From positions 434,001-498,000 of the forward strand of contig BLAL01000062.1 of assembly GCA_015698045.1 (NCBI GenBank): 64,000 nt of DNA, in the 5' to 3' direction. Shown here in pieces: positions 13,465-26,900 of the stretch. The notes under the pieces are model-generated. The model was not told the origin of the DNA and ran no database searches. It saw only the letters and a list, made by a program, of their open reading frames with translations. Each line of letters starts with the position of its first letter. The first letter of the stretch is position 1. The stretch is from Rhizophagus clarus (taxonomy: Eukaryota; Glomeromycota; Glomeromycetes; Glomerales; Glomeraceae). Position numbers and translations under genes: made by a program.

Positions 13465-14733
13465 CTACTCTCGATTTTTTTCTAATATTTTCTCTTCCTT
13501 CTCCTCAGTTTTGCTAGCATCATTAATTTCTTCGTTAGATGTTGAAGCTGATGTTCCATTTGTTGAAGGGGACGGCACCTTTTTCTCCTCAGATGATTTA
13601 GCTTTTTCAGCGATGATATTACAAAATGTTTTCACATTAGCATTAACCCATTGCACCACAATAGGTGTAAATATTCTTATTTGTGTCTTGCACCACTGAA
13701 TCAACAGTTGACCATGTTGCTTCACAGATTCAGGCGCATATTTATGATATAATGGAACTACAAATAATATTCGAGTTGATAAGTTTTTTTTTGTTTCAAA
13801 TCCAAAAAAAAAAAAATCCAAGATGAAAAATAACGACTGGTGTTTCTTCTTTTTACCTGCATCCCTTTTAATTTGTATCGCTTTTTTAACAAATTTGCGG
13901 CAAACAAAAAACCAGAAAGGCACACTTACCGACCCTATAAAAATTATTGATTTTAAATGAGAAAAAATTATGTAACAATGATACAACAAAAAGAATGTTA
14001 AACGATAGGCGCGTTTAAACTTAACCTGATGGAGCAAAAGGCATAGAGAAAATCCAAGTTATTGGACTAAACCAATCTTGTGGAAGATAAAAGACTGGCG
14101 AGGACCGATACCATATTACCATAAAAATTTGAACACCATTGGCAACTACCCATAGAAATGTAGTAAATTTGATTTCAAAAGTTGTTTTTAAATAAACCAA
14201 TGACGTTGCTGTAGTAATATTAAAAATATTCTCAGTATAATTACTTAATGGATTAAATTAATCTTATCAATGAAAGTATATTACTAATTTTTTCCAATTC
14301 GCTCATTTTGCTATCCAATTTCCGTCTCAATTTGGCCCATTTTGCAAATTGATCCTATGATAAAATAAGGAGTAAAAGTAAATATAATAATCGCGTATTA
14401 TTTTATCAAAAAGGCCAAAATATATAAAATCCTTCAATCTCTAATAAATATATATTCTAATACCTGAGAACTTGTTCTTGATAAATCATGTTTAATAGAC
14501 AATATATCTCTCTTAATTTTTCTCTGTTTTTGTATTCTTTCCCTTTCAAAAGCATTTAAATAAACGCCATATGCCTTGTATAATTAATAAAGGAATAGTT
14601 TTATTATCGCTCATAATAATAATAACAATAATAAGAGCTCAGAACATACCAAATTCGCGATCTGAGAATATCCGAACCAAAGAATAAATTCCGTTATGAG
14701 GACAACTAATACAATGGCAAAGGCTAAGGACAT
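13465..14733 (-). CDS. GET1: GET1/WRB-like receptor for tail-anchored protein insertion
   Basis: The predicted protein is 272 aa from six exons: 14650-14733, 14464-14574, 14285-14354, 14026-14208, 13857-13934 and 13465-13757. An N-terminal transmembrane segment (LAFAIVLVVLITEFILWFG) is followed by a cytosolic basic coiled coil (RERIQKQRKIKRDI, DQFAKWAKLRRKLDSK). Two further hydrophobic segments surround the family motif YLPQDWFSPITWIFSMPFAP. This is the CHD5/WRB topology: an ER membrane receptor that, with GET2/CAML, takes tail-anchored clients from GET3. The last exon adds about 100 residues, ending in a Ser/Thr/Glu/Lys-rich tail. Typical family members are about 170-235 aa, so this extension is unusual. 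Family assignment is good. Confidence 0.85.
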
Positions 14734-15351
14734 TTTACTATGAGTAGCATGGAAAATTCGGTATTATAGTAGTATTAAATATTATATAATAGAAAGTTTC
14801 GTTAAAGACGCGCTAGGATATAAGGGATGCCTATTAAAAAAAAAAAAATTTTTTCAGACAATAATCGGTTGGATAATTTTATCCTGATTTGGTTAACTCG
14901 ATGAACAACATTTTATCGGGGCATAGCTCATAGGTTTAGTGTGACTAATAATAAAAAAAAAAATAAGGAATTTTTTTTTTTTTAGGATCGTTGAAATTAT
15001 CTACTTTTATTGTTTATGAAAGACATTACAGTCACGTGAGTTTATGTATTGTCACATGACAATGAATATGTGATCTGTTTTGTGTACCTTCAGAGTTTTT
15101 ATCTAACATCGTTATTATCCAGACAATCAAATTTGAGAACCTTTTAAATTGATGGCAGGTATAGCAGACTGATTATGTTATATTACTTTATGCAGAATAT
15201 GACAAATAATCTTCACTCATTCTAGCTAGATTTTTTTGGAGATAAAGCATAGCGTAATTCGTTTATTCGAATATCAGCCTTATAATAAAAAAAAAATTAA
15301 AATGTTAATAATAAAAGATCACAATATAAACAAATTCATAGTATTTGTAGT
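14734..15351. other. Intergenic spacer upstream of GET1
   Basis: This is AT-rich DNA between two minus-strand genes. It should contain the GET1 promoter and the 3' UTR of the zf-C3HC gene. No other feature is recognised. Confidence 0.5.
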
Positions 15352-16882
15352 TCATACCAATTGTTCGTCATTCTTTTTCGTTGGATCAAAAGGAACGCTA
15401 CATCTAACGATTCCTTCCAATGTAATATGCCAACCGGGTCTTTTTTTAACCAACTCTTCAGCAGATTTATCAACTGTTGATTTCCCATCACCAGTAATCC
15501 AAGCACAATACCATCGATGTTCCAGTTCAGTATCAAACTTAAGATCAAGCGATACTATTATGTTATCATCAATATTGCTATCATTAGTATCCTGTTCTTT
15601 CTGCTTATTATTATCATCTTCATTATCTCTTTTTTCTTGTTGTTTATTATTATCATCTTCATTATCTCTTTTTTCCTGTTGTTTATTATTATCTTCATTA
15701 TCTCTTTTTTCCTGTTGTTGAATTTCTCTCTGTTTTGCTATATTCCGATAATGAAATAGCGCGCATTTACGAAAACAAAACGGACACTTTAGCATATCTA
15801 TGTCGTCAATTAATTCATATTCCCATCTAAATAAAGACAAACTTCCCGCAGTTGCCAAAATTTCTCGCTCAACTGTCTTTGACTCTTGAGGCATCACAGA
15901 GATTATAGTTTCTATGAACTCCTCTGTCTGGTTGAAAAGGTCAGAATTTGTTATGCTTCAAATGAAACACTTAATGAAAAGATAACTTACTAATTCGGTC
16001 TTTATAACCGGTAATTTGTCGCCTAGTTGTATTAAAGACGATGTTCGTGCCTGAAATTCTTTCAAAATATCTGTATCCAGGGAAAGTGGTACCTTGTATA
16101 TAAAATCTAAGTCGTTAAGTATACGACAAATTAATAAATTCGGTATAAATATATATAAATATAAAGAGTTATTGAAAATTTGACTACAAACCATCACAAT
16201 GACGTTCACGCCATGGACAAGTAACTGAGTGTGCACTGACCAATCCTTTGTGATAATGATCTATCAAACTTTCCTCTACAAAAAGCAAAAAAAAATATAT
16301 ATATATATATTAACAAAATTGACTTTCAGAAATAAATAAAAAAAGTTTATTATACCTATTTCAGTATCGGACACTATTTTCACTAACATACGTTCACCAC
16401 AATATTCGCATTTGAGCCAGTCTTCATCAATATTAATCCAACCATATTTTGCGCATTCTACAGGACTTAAAAGATCCGGTTTAACAAACCAGGTTGAGTC
16501 GTATAAAAATATTAAGGATCGATCATTAAATTAAATCATTATGTCATTTTTTATAAAATTGATTTAAAAAGATATCATAAAAGTTGCAAGCCGACGCATA
16601 AAATCATTTTTATCTATTGGATTATAGAATATTTTCGGCTTATCTGGTGATGTAGATTCGTCTTTTGGGGCAAGTTTAATCTGTCTTCTAGAGAAAGAAT
16701 AAGAAAATTGAAAGAAATAATAAATATAACAAGTAAAAAGAAACAAATATTTTAGAATACCTTGGTTCAGATGTTATTTCAGACTGACCAGAATGACTTT
16801 TTTTCCTTGAAAGTCCGACAGTACTTTCGAGTAAAGCAGAGAATGCTCTTTTAGTTGTCTTTATTAACTCATTATCTGCCAT
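15352..16882 (-). CDS. C3HC zinc-finger protein, NIPA/ZC3HC1/Rsm1 family
   Basis: The predicted protein is 384 aa from six exons: 16761-16882, 16576-16687, 16356-16500, 16192-16275, 15991-16106 and 15352-15927. The zf-C3HC domain reads MRRLATFMDSTWFVKPDLL, CAKYGWINIDEDWLKCEYCG and HYHKGLVSAHSVTCPWRERH, giving the Cys-Cys-His-Cys set and the conserved Trp/Pro positions. A second Rsm1-like zinc-binding segment follows (WEYELIDDIDMLKCPFCFRK, then EHRWYCAW). The family works in nuclear mRNA export, nuclear-basket organisation or SCF-dependent turnover. Between these halves lie three tandem copies of a KRDNEDDNNKQQE-type charged repeat. The intron between exons 2 and 3 starts AT and ends AC and looks U12-type; this splice gives exactly the family sequence. 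The end could extend if GTATGA at 15352 is a donor. Confidence 0.85.
15595..15720 (-). repeat. In-frame tandem repeat, about 39-42 bp x 3
   Basis: Three near-identical units on the minus strand encode QQEKRDNED plus Asp/Asn residues within the zf-C3HC gene. The units are multiples of three, so copy-number change would keep the frame. Confidence 0.8.
16501..16575 (-). other. U12-type AT-AC intron (75 nt) in the zf-C3HC gene
   Basis: On the minus strand the intron begins ATATCTTTTT, carries TCCTTAAT as a branch-site match near the 3' end, and ends ATAC. The consensus for minor-spliceosome AT-AC introns is ATATCCTTT, TTCCTTRAY and YAC. No GT...AG pair joins these exons in frame. The AT-AC splice joins two phase-0 exons and yields the conserved TF-n-STWFxKP block of zf-C3HC proteins. 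The splice is inferred, not observed in RNA. Confidence 0.85.
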
Positions 16883-17670
16883 AATATTTGTATTGAATTA
16901 TCGAATTTATTTATTTAAGTGAGGGATTGAGTCATAGTTGAATTATCGAATTATGACCGTGTAATTTTATATATCATACGTGATGATAGGTCATGTGATC
17001 CATATGTGCTCGATGGCGTGTTTTTCGCGTTTTCCGTAAGACCCCCCCCCCCGGATACTATGCAAGAAAAATAATATAATAAGGAGTTTTTTGATAATTA
17101 TAGAGGGTTCTCGTAAAATAATAATTCTTTTTAGTTCATGAATGTATCATTTGTATTGATTCTAATTTCACTTGGGAAAATTTTGCTCAAATGTATCAAA
17201 AAAAAGGGGGGGGGGGGGAATTGCTGACAGCAGAAAATAAGTTTATCTATATGCCATCTATTTTCTTTTTATAAAATTCCACGTAAGTTATTAATATATA
17301 AAGACTCTGAGTAATAGTCGTTTAATTTTATACGTTAACACACTTTTGCACATTTATCAATAGTAATTTCTTAATGTATTAATGCCAACTTCAAATAAAT
17401 ATTAAAATATTAAAAGACTAATTAAAATTTATTGCCAATATTACAAGAGAGAAGAAATCTTCATTTTACTGTAGACTTTATTAAAAATGAAACATAAGCC
17501 ACTTAAAAAAAATTGTATTAATCATAGTAAAAAATGTATACATTCATTGAAATAATGAAGTTATAAACGAAGTGAAAATCTTCTTATTTTATGATTAAAA
17601 CCTATTAAAGAAAATGTTAATTATTTAAGCTGATTTTTTTTTTTTGGTAATATTTCTTTTAATAAATCGA
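16883..17670. other. Intergenic spacer with poly-C and poly-G runs
   Basis: This is the shared region upstream of the zf-C3HC gene and downstream of RPS11. It holds a run of 11-12 C near 17041 and a run of 11-12 G near 17205, both unusual in such AT-rich DNA. They could pair or form G-rich structures. No gene is seen. Confidence 0.5.
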
Positions 17671-18469
17671 TTAAAGTACATACTTTGTGAATTTTTTTGA
17701 TCCCTTTTGTATATTCTTCTGAACCTTAAGAACATTAAAGCGTACGGTCTTGGAAAGAGGTCTAATATTATAAGCCAAGTAAATGGGCAAAATTGTTTGT
17801 AAAAAAAAAAAAAAATACATATATATATAATAATTAGTCAGAACTTCATCCAAATCGATTGTACAAACAATCGCGTATATTAATAATTTCTTTACCGGCA
17901 CTCTCCCATAGTCACCATATCACCGGACTAAATTATCAATATAATAGTTAATAAAGAATAAGAATTTTTCCAAAGCACTATCATAAATACCTGGACACCA
18001 ATGAATGCCGGTGATAAATGAGCAGCCACGTTCATATGACGTTTTTCATAACGATTGTACTTTGTAACATAATGTAAATATTCCCGACGGACAACAATAG
18101 TCCTTTTCATTTTAGTAGAAACCACGACACCGCTCAAAATACGACCACGTATGGATACCATGCCAACCCAGGGACATTTTTTATCTATATAATTTCCCTC
18201 AATGGCTTCTTTTGGTGTCTTAAAACCGAGACCTACATCCTTATACCAACGAGTATTCTTCTTCTTACCCTTACCCTTTTTGGTAGTTACTTTGGCATTT
18301 GCGAAAATATTGGGTTGTTTTTGGAATGCCCTTTCGATCTGAATAAAATTTTAATCAATTTAATCAATCGTTTATAATATCAATCACATTCTTTATAATT
18401 AGCATTATCTTATAAACATTATCTCAATTTTTAACTAAATGGCAAAAACAATCATACTTGTTCAGACAT
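17671..18469 (-). CDS. RPS11: 40S ribosomal protein S11 (uS17)
   Basis: The predicted protein is 160 aa from four exons: 18458-18469, 17991-18338, 17896-17927 and 17671-17761. The first coding exon encodes only M-S-E-Q. Family blocks are [87 protein letters not shown] and a Lys-rich C-terminus. uS17 is a structural, rRNA-binding component of the small subunit. Length matches the family (about 158 aa). The 32-nt third exon is needed to complete the GECRPLSK motif. A small non-coding gap separates it from the zf-C3HC promoter. Confidence 0.96.
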
Positions 18470-20248
18470 GTTGCTTAAACGTTCCTTAAGGAACAGGCCA
18501 CAGAACGATTTTTTGGAAAAAAGGAAGATCAAAAAAATTTTTTTTTCCAATAATTATATATGACAATAATTTGCAATTTGATTGGATGATCAAAAAAAAA
18601 ATTGGGTTTGTACAACATAATTTTGATTGGATAAATTGGATGATAAATCAACTGTCCGTGTAACACTTATTTGCTTAGTCAGAAATTTCATCAAACGATA
18701 CATCAAAGAATACTAGAATACTTGAGAGCATTCTATACGTAAGAAATTTATTAAGAAAAAACAATGGAGAATTGTGAAATACATAATAGGGTTACTAAAA
18801 AAATCACATCTCGGTTTATAATTTAAATATTTATTTATCATTTGCATATTTTTTTTTTATTAAGTGCGTTAAGTTTTTTCATGTTTAAAAATTTATTAAA
18901 TTACATACTATTGATTTTTTTAAAACTAACCGATTTCTTATTATGATTGGTTTTTGATTTAAAAGTCAAGTTAAGAAGAGTACAACTTATTTATTGTTCG
19001 AAACTAAAACGAAATGTAATTTATATTTACACCAATATTTTGATAATTAAGTTTTTTTTACCACAGAAAAAAATATATATAATTAATTTGTAATGTATTT
19101 AATTTAATACTCTAATAAGGAACTGGACCATGAGATTATTCATAATCTTTTATCTTACCGATAAATTTATTGGTTAATTTCATAACTTTTATATCATTTT
19201 TTTTACACAGCAATTTACCAATAATCTTTTACAAATAATTTTTTTTTCATGTTTTACTTATTGGAGATCGTCTTTTAGTAAACAATGTGAAGGCCACATG
19301 GAATCCACGCGACATAATAATCTACGATTTATTTACATCAGGTATCACATTATTATACAAGTTTTGTAGATCTACACATTTTTCTAAACCGAAAATATCT
19401 TCCAGATGGTGGTAAGTAAAGTCTCGTTTGTATTAAGTAATATTTCAATGTATGATTATAAAACGCATTATAGTAATACAAGTTTACACCAATAGGTCTT
19501 GGCACAATCTTTTACCAGGATTATTATCGTGAATAATGACTATAAATATTATAGTATCAATGATCCCATTTCCATAATTACATAAGTGTTTTTTTCTTCT
19601 TTTTTGTCACACACTAAAAAAAAATTAGATGAACTTACAAGCCTGACATTCAACAAGAATTTAATTGACCTTTCTTTGTTCAATTGAAAGGGAGTGATAC
19701 CACTGTGATTCGGTGTCAAACTTTATTTAAAGTAAACTTAATATAACATTAATAGTGTTATGGTATCTTTTGATAAATCGATGATGCCATGTTTATATGT
19801 TACACAACATTTAACCAACTGTATAACAAACAAAATAATCATATAAACTTGGTTGAAATCCTTTTTTCAATCTTTAAACAAAAAAAAAAAAAAAAAAAAA
19901 AAAAAAAGAATTTTTAATAATTTTAAAAGCTTTATATATATTATATTATTATCAAATTTGATTTAATATTTTTCCTTTATTTTTATAGTTATAATCAGTT
20001 TCAAAAAGTAATAGAAATGTTTTTGTTGGTAATCAAACTAAATATCATTACATAATTCATATTTATCAAGTTTTAAATTTTTATTCAAAATTTATAGTCA
20101 TTCTCGATATAAAATTAACTTCTAGTTTGTCTTTGTTGTTCATTCTTTTTTTCTATAATAATATTTTCTCTTAAAATACCCGAAAGTAACGATTATATTT
20201 ATATTGTCTCTTCTTATTGAAATTGAAGATTGAAGGTGAAAAATAATA
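18470..20248. other. Intergenic region between divergent RPS11 and SOG2-like genes
   Basis: This is 1.8 kb of AT-rich DNA with a poly-A run near 19880-19907. It must contain the RPS11 and SOG2 promoters. I see no additional coding gene or structured RNA. Confidence 0.5.
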
Positions 20249-23200
20249 ATGGCAACTGAAGAAGAATTGATTAATATAGCAAAGGAAATGTTAGATGATG
20301 ATCCAAAAACCGTTCGGTTATGCTCTAAAGGTATTAAAGCGCTACCAGTGGAATGCATCAATTTCATTGCAAAAGATTATAAGCTTGAAAGGTAAGTAGT
20401 TTATTATAATGTTTTTTTTTTATTTAATTATTAAAAGAAAAAAAAATTTACAAAAAAAAAAAAAAAAATTAATAATAATAATTTATTTTATAGATTTGGA
20501 CTTGAACAAAATCAATTAACCACACTTCCAATGGAAATTTGTAAATTAACACATTTAAGTTACTTGAACATATCTTCTAATGCATTCAAGGAATTCCCTG
20601 AGGCGGTTAGGACAATTATTAATTTATTTATTTATTTATTTATTTATTTATTTTAATTCATCCTTAATTTATTTATTATTCCTTTTTTTTTTTTAAAAAA
20701 AAAAAAAATAATTATAGCTATGTTCAATGAAAAATTTAGAAATATTAGATATAAGTAGAAATAGAATTCGTAAGTTGCCGGATGATTTTGGTACATTAAT
20801 TTCGTTAAAGGTAAAAATAACGTTTTAAAGCTTCTTTTTCTTTATGTACTTATTCAATACTTCTTCGAAAAGATGAAAGTGTCATTTGAACTTATTTCAA
20901 ATTTATTCATTTAATAGGGATTAAAATTATCAAAAAATAAAATAGAACAAGTACCATTATATATTGCAGATATGAAAGATTTACAATATTTAAAATTGGA
21001 TGGTAATCAAAAACTTCGTTTTCCACCTAAGTCTGTTTGTAATATGCAAAAGGGAGGAGAAGGAGAAGGAAAAGAAATTATGAAATCTTGGTTGGAGAAT
21101 CTAAAAGATTATTTAAGAAAACATTCAAATAATTTTTCATGTAATTTTTCTTAAAATTTTTTTTTTTGTCATTTTATTTCATTTATTTTATTTTAAAATA
21201 TATTGTTCTTTACTATAGTGAACAAAGAAGTTGAGATGGAAGAGAGTGATCATTCAAGGTATGTTGTTTAAATATACTTAGTTGACTGATGCGGCGAATT
21301 AATTTCCTAATCTTCTTTATTATAAATTAGTGGGGAAGAAGATCCTACTCTACATAATAATAAAGTGTTAAAAAAGTCAGTATCATCGGAAAGTATGAGT
21401 AATTATTTAGTGACTACGAGAATGAACACAGGAGGCAATTTAGATAGTTCAAGTTCATCCTTAAAAACTATATCGGAAGACGAAAATTTGTCAAATAAAA
21501 AATCGCATGAAAGAAAAAGGCCTACACCAAAATTAAGTATAGATTTGCCATCTATGAGAAGAGATAGAAGTTATTCTAACGATTTTGATTCAACTATACT
21601 AAATAATGCTCAAAAGAATTTAACAAGACATTCAAAAAGTTTTTCTACGGATTCAATAAGTTCATCATCGACAAATGGTAATAATGGAAATAATTTATCT
21701 CAGTGTCAACAACATGGAGGATATTATCATCATTATCATCATAATCAAAATTATTATATTTTGGAAGAAAAGGAGAGTGAAAATTATTTTTTAAAATTAA
21801 AAAATATGTCCCCCACAGAACATTTATTGATGAGCGATATATCATTAAGAGAAGCATCAAGAAACATACTTTATGCATTTTCTCAAATACATAAAGCATT
21901 AAGACAATTTGCAAATTTTACAGGAAATGAAAAAATATTTTATAATGAATTAAATAAGGCTACAACGACAATTGGACAATTAAGTAATACGTTAAGTAGA
22001 TTTGATATGATGGCATTACAGTCTGCTCCTGAACCTGAGTTATGTGGAAAATTATTAAATTCATGTCAAGAAAATATATCATGTTTTAAACAATTAATTG
22101 ATTTATTAAATAAAAGATTGAAAGGAATAATAGCCCAATCGACTGATAATATGAGATATAGCAGGACATTATTAATAATGTTAAATGGTAGTATAGCCGA
22201 AATTAAATTTGCATGGGAAAACATATTTCCTTTATTAAATGATTATACCCCTTATACCGGTATGTCAACGCCATTTCGTAGTAGATCAATGTCAAGATCA
22301 AATAGTACTAGTGGTAATAATGTTATGATTTCTGCAAGCGCAAATAGTAGTAGTACTAATTTGGGTGGTAACGGAGGTGGATTAGCAACTCCACTTTTTT
22401 CAGCTGGTTTAAATTCAAATGGTTCTATATCACCATATAGTTTAAATACGCCAACTACGGCCGGTTTACCTTCATCTCCTTATTCACCTTATCCTTCTTC
22501 AAATAATAGTGAGAATAGTGCTGGAGGAACTAGTACAAATGATTTAGCATCTAATGGTGGATACGCAATGGAAAGAGCTTTAAGTAATAGTCCTTTACCT
22601 GATATAAGATTTTCTGTAAATGTATTTGATCAATTAATCTCAAAAGTTGATGTTTCTATCAAAAATGTTGAAAATGTTGTAAAAAACTTATCCGAAAATT
22701 TAGATAAAATTATAATGAATTCAACAAATTCTGATTCTTTGGGAGGAAATAGTAGTGATGAATCTTCTTCTTTACCTTTATGTAAAATATTAGAATTAAG
22801 AAATTTAGTGAAAAATACTATAGAAGTTACTAAAAAGTTAAAGAAGAGTTTATTAATTCCTAAATTAACTTCACATAAAAAAGAAGATTTAAGTGTACAA
22901 CTTAAAGTTCATGGTGATTCAATTGTCTTCTTACAGGTAAGGGAAATTCATTTGAATTTTTTGATTTTATTTTTTATTTATTCAATTTTTTTTTTTTGTA
23001 TAGACAACAGTAAAAATGTCAAGTTTAGCTAAGGAAGTTTCACAGGAATACCCTTTTTCTAATAAAGTGATGTCTGGTTTAGGTCATGTAACAAAAACAA
23101 ATATTGATTTAACGAATTTTCTTAGAATAATAGAAAATGACCCCTCTCCTTCCATAGCATCTTCACAATCTTCATCATTTATATCGAGTACTCCTTTATT

Positions 23201-23429
23201 CAGTTCTCCAAATCAATCTCCTCCTCATACCACTAATCATAGTAAAAATAACAGTGTTAGTGAAAATGAAGATGATATTAAACCTTTTATGATTGTTACT
23301 GATGATAATGGTGGTGGTAAAGAAATCATTATTGATGATAATAATGATTTAGCTTTAGAAATTGAAGTTACTGAAGCTTATAATGAAAATGAAATTAAGG
23401 ATTCTAATGTTAATGAAATCGAACAATAA
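20249..23429 (+). CDS. SOG2: Leucine-rich-repeat RAM network protein SOG2
   Basis: The predicted protein is about 880 aa from seven exons: 20249-20391, 20494-20605, 20718-20810, 20918-21140, 21219-21258, 21331-22936 and 23004-23429. The N-terminus holds four to five leucine-rich repeats (LTTLPMEICKLTHLSYLNIS, LEILDISRNRIRKLPDDF, LKLSKNKIEQVP). Exon 6 carries the SOG2 domain with LREASRNILYAFSQIHKALR and MRYSRTLLIMLNGSIAEIKF. The rest is low-complexity Ser/Asn/Gly sequence with an acidic C-terminus. In yeasts SOG2 binds the Kic1/Nak1 kinase in the RAM/MOR pathway, which activates the NDR kinase Cbk1/Orb6 for polarised growth and cell separation. A kinase of that class lies in this window at 42084-45410. 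The N-terminal LRR plus SOG2 order matches the family. Confidence 0.88.
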
Positions 23430-23930
23430 ATTTAGAGAAATAGGAATAATTTTAAGAGTTCTAATAACATTATATATTATGTAAAAAAAAAAAATTTTTT
23501 TTTTTTTTTCTCGATTTACCTTTTTTTTTTTTGAAAATATATAAAAGCCAGCTGGTATTGAGGTTTGATGTTTGTCCAAAATTATGATTAAAGGTTTTAT
23601 GATTTAAATTAAATTATACTTTAAATTCCAATATTTACCAGCATAAAAAAAAAGTTCAGATATAAAAAAAAATTAAGATTTATTCTGCAATTGATATTTA
23701 TGCAAAAACAACAATAAATATTAAATAAAAAGTTTCACTTTTTTTACTAATCAATAATAAAAAAAAAAAATCTTAAATATAGATAATAATTGATCATAAA
23801 TTATAATTTTGTATAATAAATAATCTGTAAAGAGTAATATATATAAAATCTATTCATATATAAACAAGTTAACCATCCCGTTACATAAAAAGTATAGTAT
23901 AGAAAACAAACCACCCACTAAATTTATACT
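23430..23930. other. Convergent intergenic spacer
   Basis: This is the AT-rich 3' flank of SOG2 (+) and the RA-PH gene (-), with A and T homopolymers. No gene is seen. Confidence 0.5.
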
Positions 23931-26900
23931 TTAAAAATATCCATCTCTTTCCCCATAATGTGGTTTAATGGGTGGGGACTTAATAGGTGGCGATTTAATA
24001 GGTGGTGATTTAATTCCATCACCGGACCCTTTTTGATCATTTCCGAACCTTAATAAAGGTTGAAAATTATTCTGTCTTAATGTCTGATTTTGTTGATTTT
24101 GCCTTAATGTTGTTTTGTTACGTTGCAATGCTTTGTTTCCACTTCCCTCTATATTACGATCTAATAAAGAACCTTTGTTAAATTTAACATCACCTTCTAA
24201 ATTTAATAAACGTCCATTATTTGAATCTCTTATTATCCCAACTCCTCCCATTGCCCTTTTAACCTTCTCTCTTTCTTTTGCTTGTTCAAATATCGCACCA
24301 TTTGATAATAATGAACCTTTTATGAATGTAACTTGTTCAGGTTCTACTGGTTTAACCGGAGGATTCTTCTCGTCATAATCCAATAATGATCCACCTTTAA
24401 ATACACCACCATCATTAGAAATCGTGTTTGTTTTAGCTTGATTAAAAGAGCTCATCTTTCTAATCACTTTCTTTTTAGAATCTTCAAGCGATGATTTTTT
24501 TTTAATCTGTTCAGTAGGGAATGAAATTATTCCAGGAGGATTATCAAGTATAGAACCTGTCGATGAACTACGTACATGTCGACGCGATGTGTCTGTTAAT
24601 GGTGCCAATTCACGTTTAGTTGTACTGAATGATGCTAATTCAAACGTAATTTCATTCATTAATGAAGTTGTCTCTGATACAGCTACAGGTAATGCGTTCG
24701 TTAATGGCATAGAAAGGTTAATTGGCGCATTTGATTTCTCATTCTTTATAGGAATATCAATAAATAATTCTGGATTAGCTTCACGCATTATTTTATTCTA
24801 AAAAAAAAAAAGAAATATTAATTAAGTCATTATTTAATAACTAACAAAATTTTTCAAAGAAATTATAACTTACTTTGGCCATTGCGATAGCAATGATCCA
24901 TTCGTTCATTTTTTCTAGATGATCCGCACATAAATAGTGCATGTAATCCTCAGGTTTTTCAAACATTGTAATTTTATCTTGCGATTTAACTGCGAAGGCG
25001 AAATTCGTTGGAAATGACTTAAATTGTTTCGTGCCTATATACACATCAAAACTGACCATAGAGCAAAGAAAGATTTCATTGGTTCCCTACATAAAAAAAA
25101 TATAAGTTAATCGGGAATTAATTATAAACTTGCTGTGCATAAAAAAAACAAAATACCTTATAATCCTTGCTATGATATAGAGATCCATCTTTTATATGGA
25201 CATATCGCCTTTGCCACTTGTCCCTTTTAACATCCAATACATATAATATTCCAGATACCAGAGGCACCCGTTCATTAAATCCCTGTAAAATAAAAAGTTA
25301 ACATCTGAGGAAAAATTATTTAGATGTTTTTAAATTTAGTAACTTACCGCAAGTGTTAATGCATTTCTATGTGCATATTTTTTCAAAACAAGAGAATTCT
25401 TTTTACCCAATTCCCACGTTCCAATAACCCATGCCACAGACTCCCAATCTCTTAATGGACGTTCTATAAAAAGACATGTGTACATATTCTATTAATAAAT
25501 ATAAATATCACCTAAGAATAGCATTTAATGGATGATAATCTTACCCAAATTATATTCTTCTATTACTTCAAATATTGTCCAAGCACCAGCATCAGAAATA
25601 GTATTGTCACTTCTAAATATATTCATAACCTCAAGAGCAGTCATCTCAGGAGTCAATGTTATCGATTTGTTTTGGTTGCTTTCTTCAATGAAAATTTGCG
25701 TTGTAATCTAAATAAACAAAAAATTTTCAGCAACACGGTTATCCATAACGCGAGAATTCTCATTTCAAATTTATCCATCACACACCTTTCCTGAAGAACC
25801 CTTTGAATCATCTTTCTCTATTTGTGGTTCTTCATTCTTTTGCTGCTAAAAAGTTTGAAAATATACCCTATTAACTACAATTTTATCAACAATTGCTTCA
25901 ACGACATAACGTACCTTACTACCGATTTGATTTATTAACAATTTAGGGTCAGATTCTAATTCAATTTTAGATTTTGCAGTACGTTTTTTATCCGTATTTG
26001 GTTTTTCTGCATTTTCATTTCCATTACGCATAGATTGATTCTGTGTTTTTTCCATCAATTTCGTGTATTCTTTGTCTCTTAACGAATCCTTATTATTTAC
26101 ATCTGTCGGTTCTTTTGTCAAAGATTTTGATCTAGTTCTTACCATAGCAGTGCCCCTCTCTTTCGTTCTGTGTGATCGTCTATGGTGCGACTCATTATCA
26201 TTACCAGATCTGGAAAGATCACTAGTTAAAGATTTAGCTCTTACTAAACTATCCTTTTTATCGTCATAATTCTTGCGTGATGATCTATTATTCTGTGATT
26301 GTTCATTGTTTAAATCAGGATCGTAATTACGATACTTTCTATCATTATCAGGCTTTGTACGTTCTTTTGCATCATGATCATTATCCTTATACGTCTTATG
26401 TCTATTATTTTTTTGAGTATCCTTATACTCATCAGAGGTTCGTTCTTTAGATTTTTCACCAGATGTCTCGCGTTCTCTATCTCCATTTCGAGAAGATCTT
26501 GTATTAGATGAGGATTGTCCCTGTTGAATCTCTCTTGATGAATTTATTTTATCCACTAAATACTCTTTATGTTTATTTTCAGTTCTTGATTTCGATTTTT
26601 TATCTCTATTATCTCGTGAATTATTGTGATTTCTTTTATTTTTATTCATTTCATGTAGCTTTTTTTGAGATAATTCTCGTGATAAACTTACACCTGCGGC
26701 AGTAAAGCTAGTTGGCGAAGTTACCAATCCAAGTGATTGTTGTTGAATAGGAGATTGTATTGCTGATGATGGAGATTGTGCAGATTTTACACTAGACTTA
26801 TGTGAGGAAGTAACATTTGTTGAAATAGGAGTTAAATCAGTCGTAGACTTTTTATTTCTCAATAAATTTGGTGGTCGAGTTGGTAGATAAGATTCAGCAG

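Noticed and set aside
16501-16575. Sequencing error rather than an AT-AC intron
   Set aside because: Both boundary motifs and the branch-site match are present, and the splice gives the exact family sequence in phase. An error would not create all of these.
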